From: a virus
Length of the DNA stretch: 47,593 bases
Reading direction: 5' to 3' (one strand)
IMG/VR virus record: IMGVR_UViG_3300037502_000623
Coordinates: 1-47,593 of that record
Position numbers and translations under genes: made by a program. Below are positions 38,940 through 46,511 of this stretch, piece by piece (the first letter of the stretch is position 1; every line of letters starts with the position of its first letter). A model generated the notes under the pieces. It did no database searches. It had not been told where the DNA came from and worked only from the letters and a program-made list of their open reading frames with translations.

Positions 38940-39897
38940 TTCGGGACTCCAATTTAAGCACTTCTTTGGCGTACTGCTCGGGCGTCAGTCCAAGTTTCTT
39001 AGCGAGATTCACCTGACTTTCACGAAGCCGGATCTTGTTTGAAGATGTGCTTCGTACCGCCGGAGCTACAACCGTGCTCGCTTTTGGCTTCGCGGGCTGC
39101 GGTTTTGATTCCTCTTCAGCATCGTCAAATGCTTCCGGGAACCGTTTGCGCATCGTTTTGTCCAATGTGCGGTAATACTCATCGGAGCCAACTTCAACCC
39201 CAGTACGCATGAGTTTTTGGTGCAACCCAAGCGCAGTGGCGGTCATTTCCTCGTCCCTACCAAACCAAGTGTTACGTTCTTGCCACGCAACAGCTTTTTG
39301 ATCCGGTTTTGGGGCGCTAGGAGTGAAGGACTGCGATTCAGTATTACTTTCTACATCAGCAGAAGACTCTTGTAAAGAGGGCATCTTAAAATTCTTCGCT
39401 TGAAGTACTTTAAGGTTGGCCGTCTGAAGTGCCTGCTGTGCGTCAATCAGTTTATCTGCGTCACCAGCCTCATACGCTTCTTTGTATGCCCGCTTGGCCG
39501 CGTCTAGTTCAAGAGTCGCCGCACTCTGAATCGTCTCGACGTACTGTTTCTCGCCGGTAGTCAGAATACTTTTGATGCGTTTGTTTTCCTCAAGCAGGTT
39601 CTTGGCAAACGCCAGTGCCTCCTGCTGTTCGCGCAACGCGGCTTCTTTCTCTCGCCGTTCGTCGTGCCAAACCTTACGCATCTGCTTGAGTTTGGTTTTA
39701 ACCCCCTCGTCATAGGAATCAAGCTCGTCCTGCTCAAGTTCCTGCACCAATTCCTTGGGCATGGGGGTACGCCCACGATCCTCGGGTGGGGTATCGTCCT
39801 CGATCTCGATTTCGATCTCAGACGCCGCCTTGGCGTCGGGCTTGCCCTGATCTACTTCATCAGGAAACTTAAATTCTTCTGCGTCCATCTGAGGCAT
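38932..39897 (-). CDS. scaffolding protein
   Basis: A 321-residue acidic, coiled-coil-rich protein from ATG at 39897, preceded by a strong GGAGGACAAA site. The 70 codons before it in frame overlap the co-chaperonin-like gene and are not protein-like. It has an acidic N-terminus (ASEIEIEIEDDTPPEDRG), a central coiled coil (about 65-180: VKTKLKQMRKVWHDERREKEAALREQQEALAFAKNLLEENKRIK), a Ser/Pro linker and a C-terminal basic end (SNKIRLRESQVNLAKKLGLTPEQYAKEVLKL) that could bind the capsid protein. Position before the capsid genes and composition fit a procapsid scaffold. Confidence 0.75.
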   Translation of the reverse strand: MPQMDAEEFKFPDEVDQGKPDAKAASEIEIEIEDDTPPEDRGRTPMPKELVQELEQDELDSYDEGVKTKLKQMRKVWHDERREKEAALREQQEALAFAKNLLEENKRIKSILTTGEKQYVETIQSAATLELDAAKRAYKEAYEAGDADKLIDAQQALQTANLKVLQAKNFKMPSLQESSADVESNTESQSFTPSAPKPDQKAVAWQERNTWFGRDEEMTATALGLHQKLMRTGVEVGSDEYYRTLDKTMRKRFPEAFDDAEEESKPQPAKPKASTVVAPAVRSTSSNKIRLRESQVNLAKKLGLTPEQYAKEVLKLESRNG

Positions 39898-39907
39898 TTT
39901 GTCCTCC

Positions 39908-40333
39908 TCACTTACGTTTAATGCCACGAGGGTCTTCAACAACCCCCTCGACCGAATCATCATTGATGATTCTGAATTCCCGACCATGGATGAGTAGGCG
40001 GGTACCTGCGTGCGGGCGAACAAGGATGAAGTCACCCTTCTTGCACCACGGACCGCTCGGGAACCGAGTCGCGTCCTTATAGCAGTCAGGCCCGAGATCA
40101 ACGACAAACAGCACCGTCGTCAGAATCTCTTCGTTTCTGAGGGTCAAATCAGCCTTGATAAGACCAACTTCACTGTCCTCAAACTCCTTATCTGCCTCGG
40201 GAATCGCGCACAGAATGCGATAACCAGACGGTTTTGGGAGTTGGCGGGCCTTTTCTTGAGCAGACGCATCAGGGCGATATGCCCCGACTACCTGCGGATT
40301 GCTGGGGTTTGTAGCCAGCAGAATTTCACTCAT
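39908..40333 (-). CDS. GroES-like (Cpn10) co-chaperonin-like protein
   Basis: A 141-residue protein with the recognisable line of a 10-kDa co-chaperonin barrel: GYRILCAIPEADKEF (strand 1), LTLRNEEILTTVLFVVDLGPDCYKD, GPWCKKGDFILVRPHAGTRLLIHGREFRIINDDSVEGVVED. Compare the order in GroES: ILV, G-x-V-x-A-V-G, V-K-V-G-D-x-V, E-Y-x-I-x-x-E-x-D-I-L-A. It is longer than GroES (about 97) by an N-terminal extension (about 30 residues). The GroES mobile loop is not obvious, although the stretch around 56-70 could serve. It probably helps host GroEL fold the capsid or other head protein, as T4 gp31 does. Overlaps the 62-residue gene by eight bases. Confidence 0.7.
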   Translation of the reverse strand: MSEILLATNPSNPQVVGAYRPDASAQEKARQLPKPSGYRILCAIPEADKEFEDSEVGLIKADLTLRNEEILTTVLFVVDLGPDCYKDATRFPSGPWCKKGDFILVRPHAGTRLLIHGREFRIINDDSVEGVVEDPRGIKRK

Positions 40334-40514
40334 CCATATTCTCCAGATTTGATTGAAGGTCTTGGGCGTAACTACGTGCGGTCAGCAGACCCCTAATCTC
40401 ACCGCACATCTTCTGATAATCCTCAAACGTCTGAGCCCGTCCAGCAGCCATGAACTCTTTGATCTGATCAATCTTCTCGTTAGTTTGGTCGATCAATACT
40501 TCTAGCGGACTCAT
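40326..40514 (-). CDS. small helical protein of unknown function
   Basis: A 62-residue helical protein: MSPLEVLIDQTNEKIDQIKEFMAAGRAQTFEDYQKMCGEIRGLLTARSYAQDLQSNLENMDE. It follows the portal gene with a 4-base overlap (ATGA) and overlaps the co-chaperonin-like gene. Small proteins with this YQxxCGEIRGLLxA pattern are a constant companion of the portal gene in related phages. It may help portal or head assembly. Confidence 0.7.
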   Translation of the reverse strand: MSPLEVLIDQTNEKIDQIKEFMAAGRAQTFEDYQKMCGEIRGLLTARSYAQDLQSNLENMDE

Positions 40515-43021
40515 TCGTTCTCCTTAGTCGGTTGTTTGACTTGCCGTGCCTGAAGCCGCTCCTGCATCTGGCGCAGTTTTTTCTCTTGGTTCTGCACAGA
40601 CATGTGCTTGAGTATGTCCACTCCAACGTCAATCATCCGAGCATTCTTGTCGTTGCTCATCTGAACGGCGGTCTTGAGCATGTCTGTCTTGGTCCGCTTA
40701 TCTTCCGTTTGCTGCTGTGCGGCGATCCGCTCCCGCTCAACTTGGATCTGCTGGGCTTTGAGTGCAGCATCGGCTTGGTCTTTCTGAGCCTTACGCTGCT
40801 GGTCGGCCTGCTTGATCTGAAGCTCCTGCATCTGGATCTGCAACAGCGGGTCCTGCATCTGCTGCTGGGCTTTCTGCTGAGCGATCTGCTGCTGGTTCTG
40901 AGTGAGTAGACGCTGCGCGGCCTGAGCCAAGACCGGAGCCAACTGGGCCTCAACTGCCGGGTCCATCGGCACGTCCTCACCCGCCTCGTCCTTCTGCGGG
41001 GGCAGCGTAAACCCAAGCTGCTGCTCAATCTGCTTGCGATACTCAAACCCAAGGTGCTCGTTGATGTGCGCCATCATGGCCGACTGCAACTGCTGGGCCA
41101 TCGGGTTACCCTGCAACAACTGAGCGATCTTCGGGTCCTGCATGGCCGACATGTGGACCATGATGTGAGCCTGATGGTCTTGGTAGGCAAACGCCTTGAC
41201 CGGCTTCATCATCAGCACGTTCTGGTTCTCACTCACCGGGTCGGTCGGCTTCTGGTCCTCGTGCATTGGCACCAACTTGTCCGCGTCCTTGATACCCAGC
41301 ACCTCAAGCATCTGCCGGTGCAGCAGCGGCATGTTGTACAACTGGGGCGACGCCTGCGCCAACTGGAACACCGCCTGATACTGCGTGATCTTCTGCGCCA
41401 TGGTGGACGCGTTCGGGTCACTGACGGGGATCACATCCACGTCGTCGTAGTCAGACTTCTTGGCCTTCCTGTCACCAGCATCGGGCTCGTAGGCGTACTC
41501 CTCAGGGGTGTAGTCCCTGATGATGTCCCGCAGCAGCACCAACTCCTGCTTCATCGAGTAGTGGATGCGAGCCTGCACGGCACTCATGGTCTTGAGCGTG
41601 CGCTCAAGAATCGCCAGCGTCGTCCCGACGGGGGCTTGTGCCGACATGTCACTGATCTGAAGGTCAGCCGTATTGGCGAACCGACGGCCTTCCTCAATGA
41701 TCTTGTCCATCAACCCGGCCAGTGTCTGGCTAGGTTCTTTATATGGCAGGGGCAGCAGGTTGTCCCGGATGGTACCGCTCGGCACGTCCACATCTCGCCA
41801 CTCGCCCGGGCTGACAGGGGTGTCGTCGCCCTTGACCCGCATGCCCCGAGCCTTGAAGCCACCCGGCAGGTTAGCCAGAGTGCCCGCATCGACCAACTGG
41901 CGCAGCAGTGAGGTCCCGCTCTTGGCGTACGCCCCGATCAGGTGAATCAGACCGAAGCAATAGAACCCGAACCCGGGGATGTAGCCGTAGTGAACGAGGT
42001 GGTTTCGCTTGGTATAAGAGTCATCATCCGGCTGCCAGTTACGACGGATTGCCAGAATCTTCGATGAGCCCTTCTCAATAGTGACGATGTACGGCAGCTT
42101 AATGCCGTCCTCGTTCTCATACCCCGGCAGGTCCAACTCGACCTGCATCTCCAGCAGTTTGTACCGCTCGTCCGAAGTCGCCCGGAACCCCAGACGCTCG
42201 GCGATCTTCTTCTCAACCTCGTCCAGAATGTTATTGGGGTCACCCAGATCAATGTCCCGGTAGAACCCGCCGACCTGAAGCCGTCGCAGTTCATTCTCAC
42301 CCTTACGCATGACGTGCGTTACCCGGGGGGACGAGGCCAGATCGCTCGCTCCAAACGGCACCACGATGTCCTCAGCAGGCACATACATGGACACCTGCCG
42401 CTTCAGGTGCGGGTCGAAGTACACCTTCTTGAACGCATTCCCCGCCAGCCCCAGACCCCAGAGCATGCGCTCATGCTCAGGCCGGTACTCGGTCATCACG
42501 TCCGTCAACTGGTGATTCATGTCCTCACGGACACGCTCGGAAGCAGCCTTCTTAGCCGGGGTCTCTTTACCGATGACCTTGGTTTTCACCGGCCCAGCAG
42601 CCGGGAACGTACTCATCATGGTCTCGGACTGGAACTTCACCAACGCCTCAGCCAGCATGGGGTGATACACACCACAGGCACCTTCCCACGGCTCGGAGCG
42701 TTCTTCCAGCTTCATGCCCAGCAACTCCAGACCATCAACATAGGTCTGAATCCAATCCCGTCGGCTGGAGATGTCGTCGTTGTAATCGCTGATCAATTCC
42801 GCAGCGATTGAGTCCAACTCACCCTCGTCCATGTTTTCCGCCAGATTGGCGTCAAACTCATCTTCTTTCTCGCCCCTGTCAGGAGTCAGGCTGATCTCCA
42901 TACCCCCCATACCAATAGTGACTGACTCGGGGTTCTCAATCTCGATCTCAATCGGTTCCGCATCAAGTCCGGGCAGTCCGGGGGGCGGCGAGTAAAGAGC
43001 CTTGTCGATGTTGGTAGCCAT
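40511..43021 (-). CDS. portal protein
   Basis: An 836-residue portal that forms the DNA entry vertex. The N-terminal third has the P22-type pattern: SSRRDWIQTYVDGLELLGMKLEERSEPWEGACGVYHPMLAEALVKFQSETMMSTFPAAGPVKTKVIG (about 85-150). The middle has QVSMYVPAEDIVVPFGASDL and HYGYIPGFGFYCFGLIHLIG. The C-terminal 180 residues are a Gln/Lys-rich coiled coil (about 640-830), a helical barrel as in P22 gp1. Length is close to P22-like portals (about 725) plus the longer coil. It lies directly after the terminase genes, as usual. Confidence 0.9.
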   Translation of the reverse strand: MATNIDKALYSPPPGLPGLDAEPIEIEIENPESVTIGMGGMEISLTPDRGEKEDEFDANLAENMDEGELDSIAAELISDYNDDISSRRDWIQTYVDGLELLGMKLEERSEPWEGACGVYHPMLAEALVKFQSETMMSTFPAAGPVKTKVIGKETPAKKAASERVREDMNHQLTDVMTEYRPEHERMLWGLGLAGNAFKKVYFDPHLKRQVSMYVPAEDIVVPFGASDLASSPRVTHVMRKGENELRRLQVGGFYRDIDLGDPNNILDEVEKKIAERLGFRATSDERYKLLEMQVELDLPGYENEDGIKLPYIVTIEKGSSKILAIRRNWQPDDDSYTKRNHLVHYGYIPGFGFYCFGLIHLIGAYAKSGTSLLRQLVDAGTLANLPGGFKARGMRVKGDDTPVSPGEWRDVDVPSGTIRDNLLPLPYKEPSQTLAGLMDKIIEEGRRFANTADLQISDMSAQAPVGTTLAILERTLKTMSAVQARIHYSMKQELVLLRDIIRDYTPEEYAYEPDAGDRKAKKSDYDDVDVIPVSDPNASTMAQKITQYQAVFQLAQASPQLYNMPLLHRQMLEVLGIKDADKLVPMHEDQKPTDPVSENQNVLMMKPVKAFAYQDHQAHIMVHMSAMQDPKIAQLLQGNPMAQQLQSAMMAHINEHLGFEYRKQIEQQLGFTLPPQKDEAGEDVPMDPAVEAQLAPVLAQAAQRLLTQNQQQIAQQKAQQQMQDPLLQIQMQELQIKQADQQRKAQKDQADAALKAQQIQVERERIAAQQQTEDKRTKTDMLKTAVQMSNDKNARMIDVGVDILKHMSVQNQEKKLRQMQERLQARQVKQPTKENE

Positions 43022-43031
43022 TCAATAATCC

Positions 43032-44570
43032 TCAGTAGTACTCGCGTTTGCGGTGATATGTCGGCTCATCTGGCTCGTCAGAGGCCAACTGAATAAACCC
43101 ACCCCGTCGATACCGCAGCAGGGCCTGAGTCATCGAGTCCACCATGTCATCGTGCTCGCCCGCAGGAAATGACGCGACTTCTTCCATCAGTTCCTCAGCC
43201 CAATGAGTATTAGGCACCCAAACCATACCGGACGCAAATATGTCCGCTACTGCGTTCAAGCGGGCGATCTTATCGTTTCCCTTACTCGGCGTGAACTCCT
43301 GCACAGGAATACCCATGGCCCGCAGTTCAAAAATCAGTGGTGAACCCGCCGCCTTGGCCTCGACAATCAGACTGTCGACTTCCCACGACTTGAATTCTTC
43401 AAACGCCCGCTGCTTCAGTTCCGGGAACTCCATCCGCTTTTTGAACGCATTGAGCAAGATGATATTGGCACGGGGGATACCCGTGTCGTCCTCCCGATAA
43501 AACACCCCCCACGTCGTGCATGCGGAATAGTCCGACCGTTCGGTCTTCAGGAACGCCGTGTCCCACGACTGAATAATGAACTCGCACTGGGGCGGGGAGT
43601 CTTTCTCCCAAATACGCCACCACTCGCGCTTGACGATGGCACCGGCTTCTGAGGTGGGACTCTGCTGGTACTGTGCCTGCCACTTTGAGTTCGGCAGTTC
43701 TTCTTTTAGCGCGTTGAGTTCCACTTCACTCCAGAACTCGGGCCACAATGGCCTGCCACTGGGCAGCAGCGCAGGAAACTCAATGACCTTCCACTCTTCC
43801 CCACCCCGCTGAGCGGCACTTTTAAGCACCTGAGCGGTCAGATCCCGCTTTGACCAGCGAGTCATCACGATCACGATAGACCCACCCGGCTGCAAACGCT
43901 GCCGAGGACCCGAGGTGTACCACTCATAGGTCTTGTCGTAGATCTCCGGGTTCACTTCGGCCAACGTAGCCTCTTGTTCCGAGTGCGGATCGTCAATAAT
44001 CAGCAGATCAGCACCCTTACCGGTCACTGCACCCCCCACACCGATAGCGAAATACTCGCCACCGAAGTTGGTATTCCACCTTCCGGCCGCTTTCGAGTCG
44101 CTTTGCAGGTCCAAAGCCGGAAAAAGTCGCTTGTAAACCTCAGAATCCACCAAATTTCGCACTTTTCGGCCGAAACCGACCGCTAATTCAGCGGTATGGC
44201 TGGTTTGGATGATCTTTTTGTTGGGAAATTTACCGAAAAACCACGACGGCAGCAGGTATGAGGCGAATTCTGACTTGGTATGCCGTGGCGGCATGTTCAC
44301 AATCAGCCGTTTGCACTCCCCCCGGGCCACTTCCTCAAACGCACGGGCCATTCTGGCGTGGTGTTGCCCATGAATAAACGACGGCCAGACCTGCTGGACG
44401 TATTCCATGAAGTCATCTGCCACCCGTTTACGGGTTTTACGCAGGTTCAACTCATCAATAATGCCCGTAACCGCTTCCCGCTCATCGGAAGGCAGCTTAC
44501 TAATCAGTTTTTGCAGTTGATCTGGAGACAGTTTGTGCAACTGCTCAATCACAGCGGCCATGGCTGTCAT
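43032..44570 (-). CDS. terminase large subunit
   Basis: A 512-residue DNA-packaging ATPase and nuclease. ATPase: Walker A-like PPRHTKS (94-100), Walker B LLIIDD (189-194), coupling motif VMTRW (235-239). Nuclease: SWDTAF with Asp337, VEAKAAGS with Glu404, and HDDMVDS with Asp474/Asp475, giving the three acidic residues of the RNase H-like fold. The start ATG overlaps the small-subunit stop (ATGA). Its size and domain order are typical of phage terminases. It cuts and pumps DNA into the procapsid through the portal encoded next. Confidence 0.93.
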   Translation of the reverse strand: MTAMAAVIEQLHKLSPDQLQKLISKLPSDEREAVTGIIDELNLRKTRKRVADDFMEYVQQVWPSFIHGQHHARMARAFEEVARGECKRLIVNMPPRHTKSEFASYLLPSWFFGKFPNKKIIQTSHTAELAVGFGRKVRNLVDSEVYKRLFPALDLQSDSKAAGRWNTNFGGEYFAIGVGGAVTGKGADLLIIDDPHSEQEATLAEVNPEIYDKTYEWYTSGPRQRLQPGGSIVIVMTRWSKRDLTAQVLKSAAQRGGEEWKVIEFPALLPSGRPLWPEFWSEVELNALKEELPNSKWQAQYQQSPTSEAGAIVKREWWRIWEKDSPPQCEFIIQSWDTAFLKTERSDYSACTTWGVFYREDDTGIPRANIILLNAFKKRMEFPELKQRAFEEFKSWEVDSLIVEAKAAGSPLIFELRAMGIPVQEFTPSKGNDKIARLNAVADIFASGMVWVPNTHWAEELMEEVASFPAGEHDDMVDSMTQALLRYRRGGFIQLASDEPDEPTYHRKREYY

Positions 44571-45199
44571 TGGTCGTCGTCCAACTCGTTACCAACCAGA
44601 CCCAATTCGGCATCCACATCAATCACCTGCACGGCAGGGGCATTCTCCAACGCCTGCAACTCGGCACGGTCGGGGCGTACAGACTCTGTGGCGTCCACAT
44701 CAATGATGTCCTTCATATAAGAGGACAACTTACTAGCCAATTCAGCCTCAAGATCAGCAGTCGGACGGTGAGTGATGTTGACTTCCAAGCGTTCGGAGAA
44801 CGCCTGCACATCGGACATCTTGCCCAGCAGTTCCAGCGCCTTGAGTTGCACGGCCTCTTTCTTGGAGTCAGTTAACTCCAACAGACGCATCTTGACGTAG
44901 TTGCGTACCTGAGCCGCATTTCGCACGACCTCAACGTCGTACTCGGTCAGGATTGAATGCAGCAGGAGTGCCTTACCCGGGGTCAGAGGATCAAGAGACG
45001 CGTGTTCAGCATTGTTGAACAGAGCGTGGGCTTCCTTGCGATCTGCTTCTGTCGGGTTGGGATCGAGGTCTGCGCCCATCTCCTGCAAAAACCCCACGGT
45101 GTTAAACGCACGCAGGGCTGCTTCGTGAATGGACTTGGCTTCCTGTGCAGACATGGAAGCGGGGAGTGGCACATTCAATTCAGGTGTGACGAGGATCAT
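44567..45199 (-). CDS. terminase small subunit-like protein
   Basis: A 210-residue, mainly helical, acidic protein that begins the late operon and overlaps the large subunit gene by four bases. Region 20-110 (AQEAKSIHEAALRAFNTVGFLQEMG ... LHSILTEYDVEVVRNAAQVRNYVKMRLLELTDSKKEAVQLKALELLGKM) is helical with a possible DNA-binding helix pair. The C-terminus is acidic (DVDAELGLVGNELDDD), typical of TerS proteins that contact the large subunit. The assignment rests on position and composition; a clear HTH match is lacking. Confidence 0.7.
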   Translation of the reverse strand: MILVTPELNVPLPASMSAQEAKSIHEAALRAFNTVGFLQEMGADLDPNPTEADRKEAHALFNNAEHASLDPLTPGKALLLHSILTEYDVEVVRNAAQVRNYVKMRLLELTDSKKEAVQLKALELLGKMSDVQAFSERLEVNITHRPTADLEAELASKLSSYMKDIIDVDATESVRPDRAELQALENAPAVQVIDVDAELGLVGNELDDDQ

Positions 45200-45310
45200 G
45201 GTAGCGGTTTGTGGCTACAAATAATGGGGTGGATGATAACAGGAGGTTTGGGACTCCAATAGGGGGGTGTTTCTATAAGAAGTTACGCAGGGCTGCCGGG
45301 AAAAAACAGA

Positions 45311-45359
45311 AGGGGGTAGGGGGGTGTATAAATATACAGTAATGTGGGGGGGTTTGGTT
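45311..45359 (+). other. G-run cluster around the first operator
   Basis: On the plus strand, AGGGGGTAGGGGGGTG precedes the first LexA-like box and GGGGGGG follows it, with GG pairs in the next few bases. The tract could form a G-quadruplex with a long loop holding the palindrome, or simply make the minus-strand transcript C-rich. Seen directly; function not known. Confidence 0.35.
45324..45340 (-). promoter_or_regulatory. LexA-box-like operator 1
   Basis: On the minus strand the site reads TACTGTATATTTATACA, with arms TGTATA / TATACA and AA/TT in the centre. It fits the E. coli LexA consensus TACTGTATATATATACAGTA on the TACTG side; one terminal base of the ACAG half is changed (ACAC). It stands about 125 bases ahead of the small-terminase start. 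Confidence 0.5.
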
Positions 45360-45361
45360 GG

Positions 45362-45377
45362 CTGTATAAATATACAG
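45362..45377 (-). promoter_or_regulatory. LexA-box-like operator 2
   Basis: CTGTATAAATATACAG fits CTGT-N8-ACAG exactly, with an all-A/T centre as in strong E. coli LexA boxes. Its 14-base core is identical to operator 1, and the two centres are 38 bp apart. The site could bind host LexA or a phage repressor with the same specificity and would control the late operon, possibly also the rightward 45683 gene. Confidence 0.55.
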
Positions 45378-45554
45378 GACTATGAGGGTTTTGGTTGGGG
45401 AAGTGTTGTGGAATGTGCAGATTAGTGCCCGTAGCCGCGCCCGGGGAACCTTAACCCAAACCCGGGGGGTGGGGGTCGCTCCAGCCCCTCCGACCGATCG
45501 CGCATGGCGTGGGGTGCTCGTCGCGTGGCGCGTGGGTGGCCGACTGTCCATGTG

Positions 45555-45573
45555 ATTTCATACGGTATTAGAT
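45555..45573. promoter_or_regulatory. degenerate copy of the right-end palindrome
   Basis: ATTTCATAC-G-GTATTAGAT matches the right-end palindrome (TTTCATAC-N-GTATGAAA) except for two bases in the right arm. It lies about 110 bases before the 45683 gene, where the same DNA-binding protein could act on that gene. Confidence 0.45.
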
Positions 45574-45619
45574 CGTGCTATCTCATGCAAAGCATTACCG
45601 GATAGTGTGTAATTCACTC

Positions 45620-45668
45620 ATGCCGCAACGATGGCCGGGACACTTCGATTTACGGGTCAATGCGGCAT
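45620..45668 (+). other. inverted repeat in the leader of the 45683 gene
   Basis: ATGCCGCA at 45620-45627 and TGCGGCAT at 45661-45668 are perfect complements with 33 bases between. The right arm ends two bases before the AAAGGA ribosome site, so a hairpin could influence translation. Confidence 0.35.
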
Positions 45669-45682
45669 ATAAAGGACTTACC

Positions 45683-46189
45683 ATGGCCAAGACTATGAAC
45701 CATGCCGCGATCGGTGCCGCGATCGCATCTCATGCCCTCGATTACAAGGGCGCAATGGAACGTGCCGCATCATGCCGTGATGCGTGGAACGTCCACGTAT
45801 TGGAATTGCACAGTGAGGGTATCGTGATCGGTAGGCAAGGGGTTTGCCCCATTGCCACCGCATTCGTCGATACCCTTGTGAATGCCAAACCTAAGGGTCT
45901 GGCCAAAGGCACCGCAGACAATTATCTGCGAACCCTCAAACGGCACGTTAAATCGGGAGAACCGATCGAGGACTGGAACCCCGATCGCAAGGGCAAGGGC
46001 AAGGGCAAGGGCAAGGGGGAACCGAAAACCCTCGCAACCCTCTTGCTCATGGCATACAACCATGAGGACTTTGAGTCCATGTGCGATTCAGTACAGGAAG
46101 CATTCCAAGACGATCGGTTTCCGACGATCGTCGAGTGTGTTACCGACTGGCTCAGGGCACAGGGCCAGACGTTCGAGGGTGATGAATAA
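45683..46189 (+). CDS. early protein of unknown function with a (GK)n tract
   Basis: A 168-residue protein from ATG at 45683, with AAAGGA about eight bases ahead; the longer frame from 45575 reads poorly upstream. It has a helical, Ala-rich N-terminus (MNHAAIGAAIASHALDYKGAMERAASCRDAWNVHVLELHSEG). It then has a segment GLAKGTADNYLRTLKRHVKSGEPIEDWNPDRKGKGKGKGKGEPKT, and an acidic C-terminal helix region. GTADNYLRTLKRHVKSG could be a helix-turn-helix-like or core-binding-type DNA contact, but no family is recognised. It is the only plus-strand gene at the right end, sits between operator-rich regions and ends at two terminators, so a regulatory role is possible. This is inference. Confidence 0.65.
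   Translation: MAKTMNHAAIGAAIASHALDYKGAMERAASCRDAWNVHVLELHSEGIVIGRQGVCPIATAFVDTLVNAKPKGLAKGTADNYLRTLKRHVKSGEPIEDWNPDRKGKGKGKGKGEPKTLATLLLMAYNHEDFESMCDSVQEAFQDDRFPTIVECVTDWLRAQGQTFEGDE
45987..46019 (+). repeat. GGGCAA hexanucleotide microsatellite
   Basis: Five consecutive copies of (GGGCAA/GCAAGG) inside the 45683 gene encode GKGKGKGKGKG. Such tracts change length by slippage in steps of six bases, keeping frame, so the linker length may vary between phages. Confidence 0.8.
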
Positions 46190-46206
46190 CATCTCACCCT
46201 GTAGTG

Positions 46207-46238
46207 AAAACCCCGGACAATTGTCCGGGGTTTTTTTT
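46207..46238 (+). terminator. first terminator after the 45683 gene
   Basis: A 14-bp-arm perfect palindrome (AAAACCCCGGACAA / TTGTCCGGGGTTTT) with eight T in total after the stem. It lies 18 bases after the stop of the 45683 gene. Because the stem begins with AAAA, it could also work for minus-strand transcripts arriving from the right. Confidence 0.9.
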
Positions 46239-46265
46239 CGCCCATCGTCGGCACATCGTGCCACC

Positions 46266-46293
46266 AGCCCCGGCCTCGGTCGGGGCTTTTTTT
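46266..46293 (+). terminator. second terminator in series
   Basis: AGCCCCG ... CGGGGCT stem with GCC/GGT extension inside, then seven T. Two strong terminators within 90 bases isolate the 45683 gene from the palindrome-rich region to the right. Confidence 0.85.
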
Positions 46294-46300
46294 CGCCCTT

Positions 46301-46323
46301 GAACTTCATACCGTATGAAGTTC
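46301..46323. repeat. palindrome P1
   Basis: Arms GAACTTCATAC and GTATGAAGTTC around one C. 11-bp perfect arms. One of five good copies in this region; the GAACTT flavour. Confidence 0.9.
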
Positions 46324-46338
46324 TCCGGGGCACCTGAA

Positions 46339-46365
46339 ACCTGTTCCCTCGGGGCTGGCCGCACA
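46339..46365 (+). repeat. 27-bp direct repeat, copy 1
   Basis: ACCTGTTCCCTCGGGGCTGG followed by CCGCACA. It recurs 146 bases to the right with one base changed. A shorter inverted copy of its GTTCCCTC part (TGAGGGAAC) occurs near 46591. Confidence 0.8.
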
Positions 46366-46389
46366 GCAGCGGGCCAGACAGTGGCGGGC

Positions 46390-46414
46390 CGAACTTCATA
46401 CGGTATGAAGTTCG
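46390..46414. repeat. palindrome P2
   Basis: Arms CGAACTTCATAC and GTATGAAGTTCG around one G, 12-bp perfect arms. Over 23 bases it is the exact reverse complement of P1. Centre-to-centre distance to P1 is 90 bp. Confidence 0.9.
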
Positions 46415-46459
46415 CAGCGTGTCGAGGTCAGCAGGGCTGACCTTACCAGAACGCTTTTC

Positions 46460-46477
46460 GGGCGTCAAGCCCTTTTT
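46460..46477 (+). terminator. weak terminator-like hairpin
   Basis: GGGC, loop GTCAA, GCCC followed by five T. The stem is only four base pairs, so it is weak; it might be a pausing site. Confidence 0.3.
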
Positions 46478-46484
46478 GCGCGAT

Positions 46485-46511
46485 ACCTGTTCCCTCGCGG
46501 CTGGCCGCACA
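46485..46511 (+). repeat. 27-bp direct repeat, copy 2
   Basis: Identical to the copy at 46339-46365 except for one base (CGCGGC for CGGGGC). Both copies lie about 20-70 bases from a palindrome, so the pair may have arisen by duplication of a palindrome-containing unit. Confidence 0.8.

Larger units (their letters stand above)
45200..45682. other. divergent control region between late operon and early gene
   Basis: 483 bases without a convincing gene. It holds two LexA-box-like palindromes (45325 and 45363), several runs of five to seven G residues on the plus strand (45311-45355 and 45466-45475), a degenerate copy of the right-end palindrome (45555-45573), and an 8-bp inverted repeat with a 33-base loop (45620-45627 / 45661-45668) in the leader of the 45683 gene. 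I find no consensus promoter in either direction. Late transcription may therefore use a phage-modified polymerase, an activator or a weak promoter. Confidence 0.6.

Noticed and set aside
39898-40107. N-terminal extension of the scaffold gene to an ATG at 40107
   Set aside because: It overlaps the co-chaperonin-like gene, reads poorly, and a strong GGAGGA site precedes the ATG at 39897. Similar reasons exclude the long starts at 35890, 36637 and 27544.
45273-45551. Minus-strand frame of 92 codons upstream of the terminase genes
   Set aside because: It runs through both operators and G-runs, giving poly-Pro and low-complexity translation, with no ribosome site.
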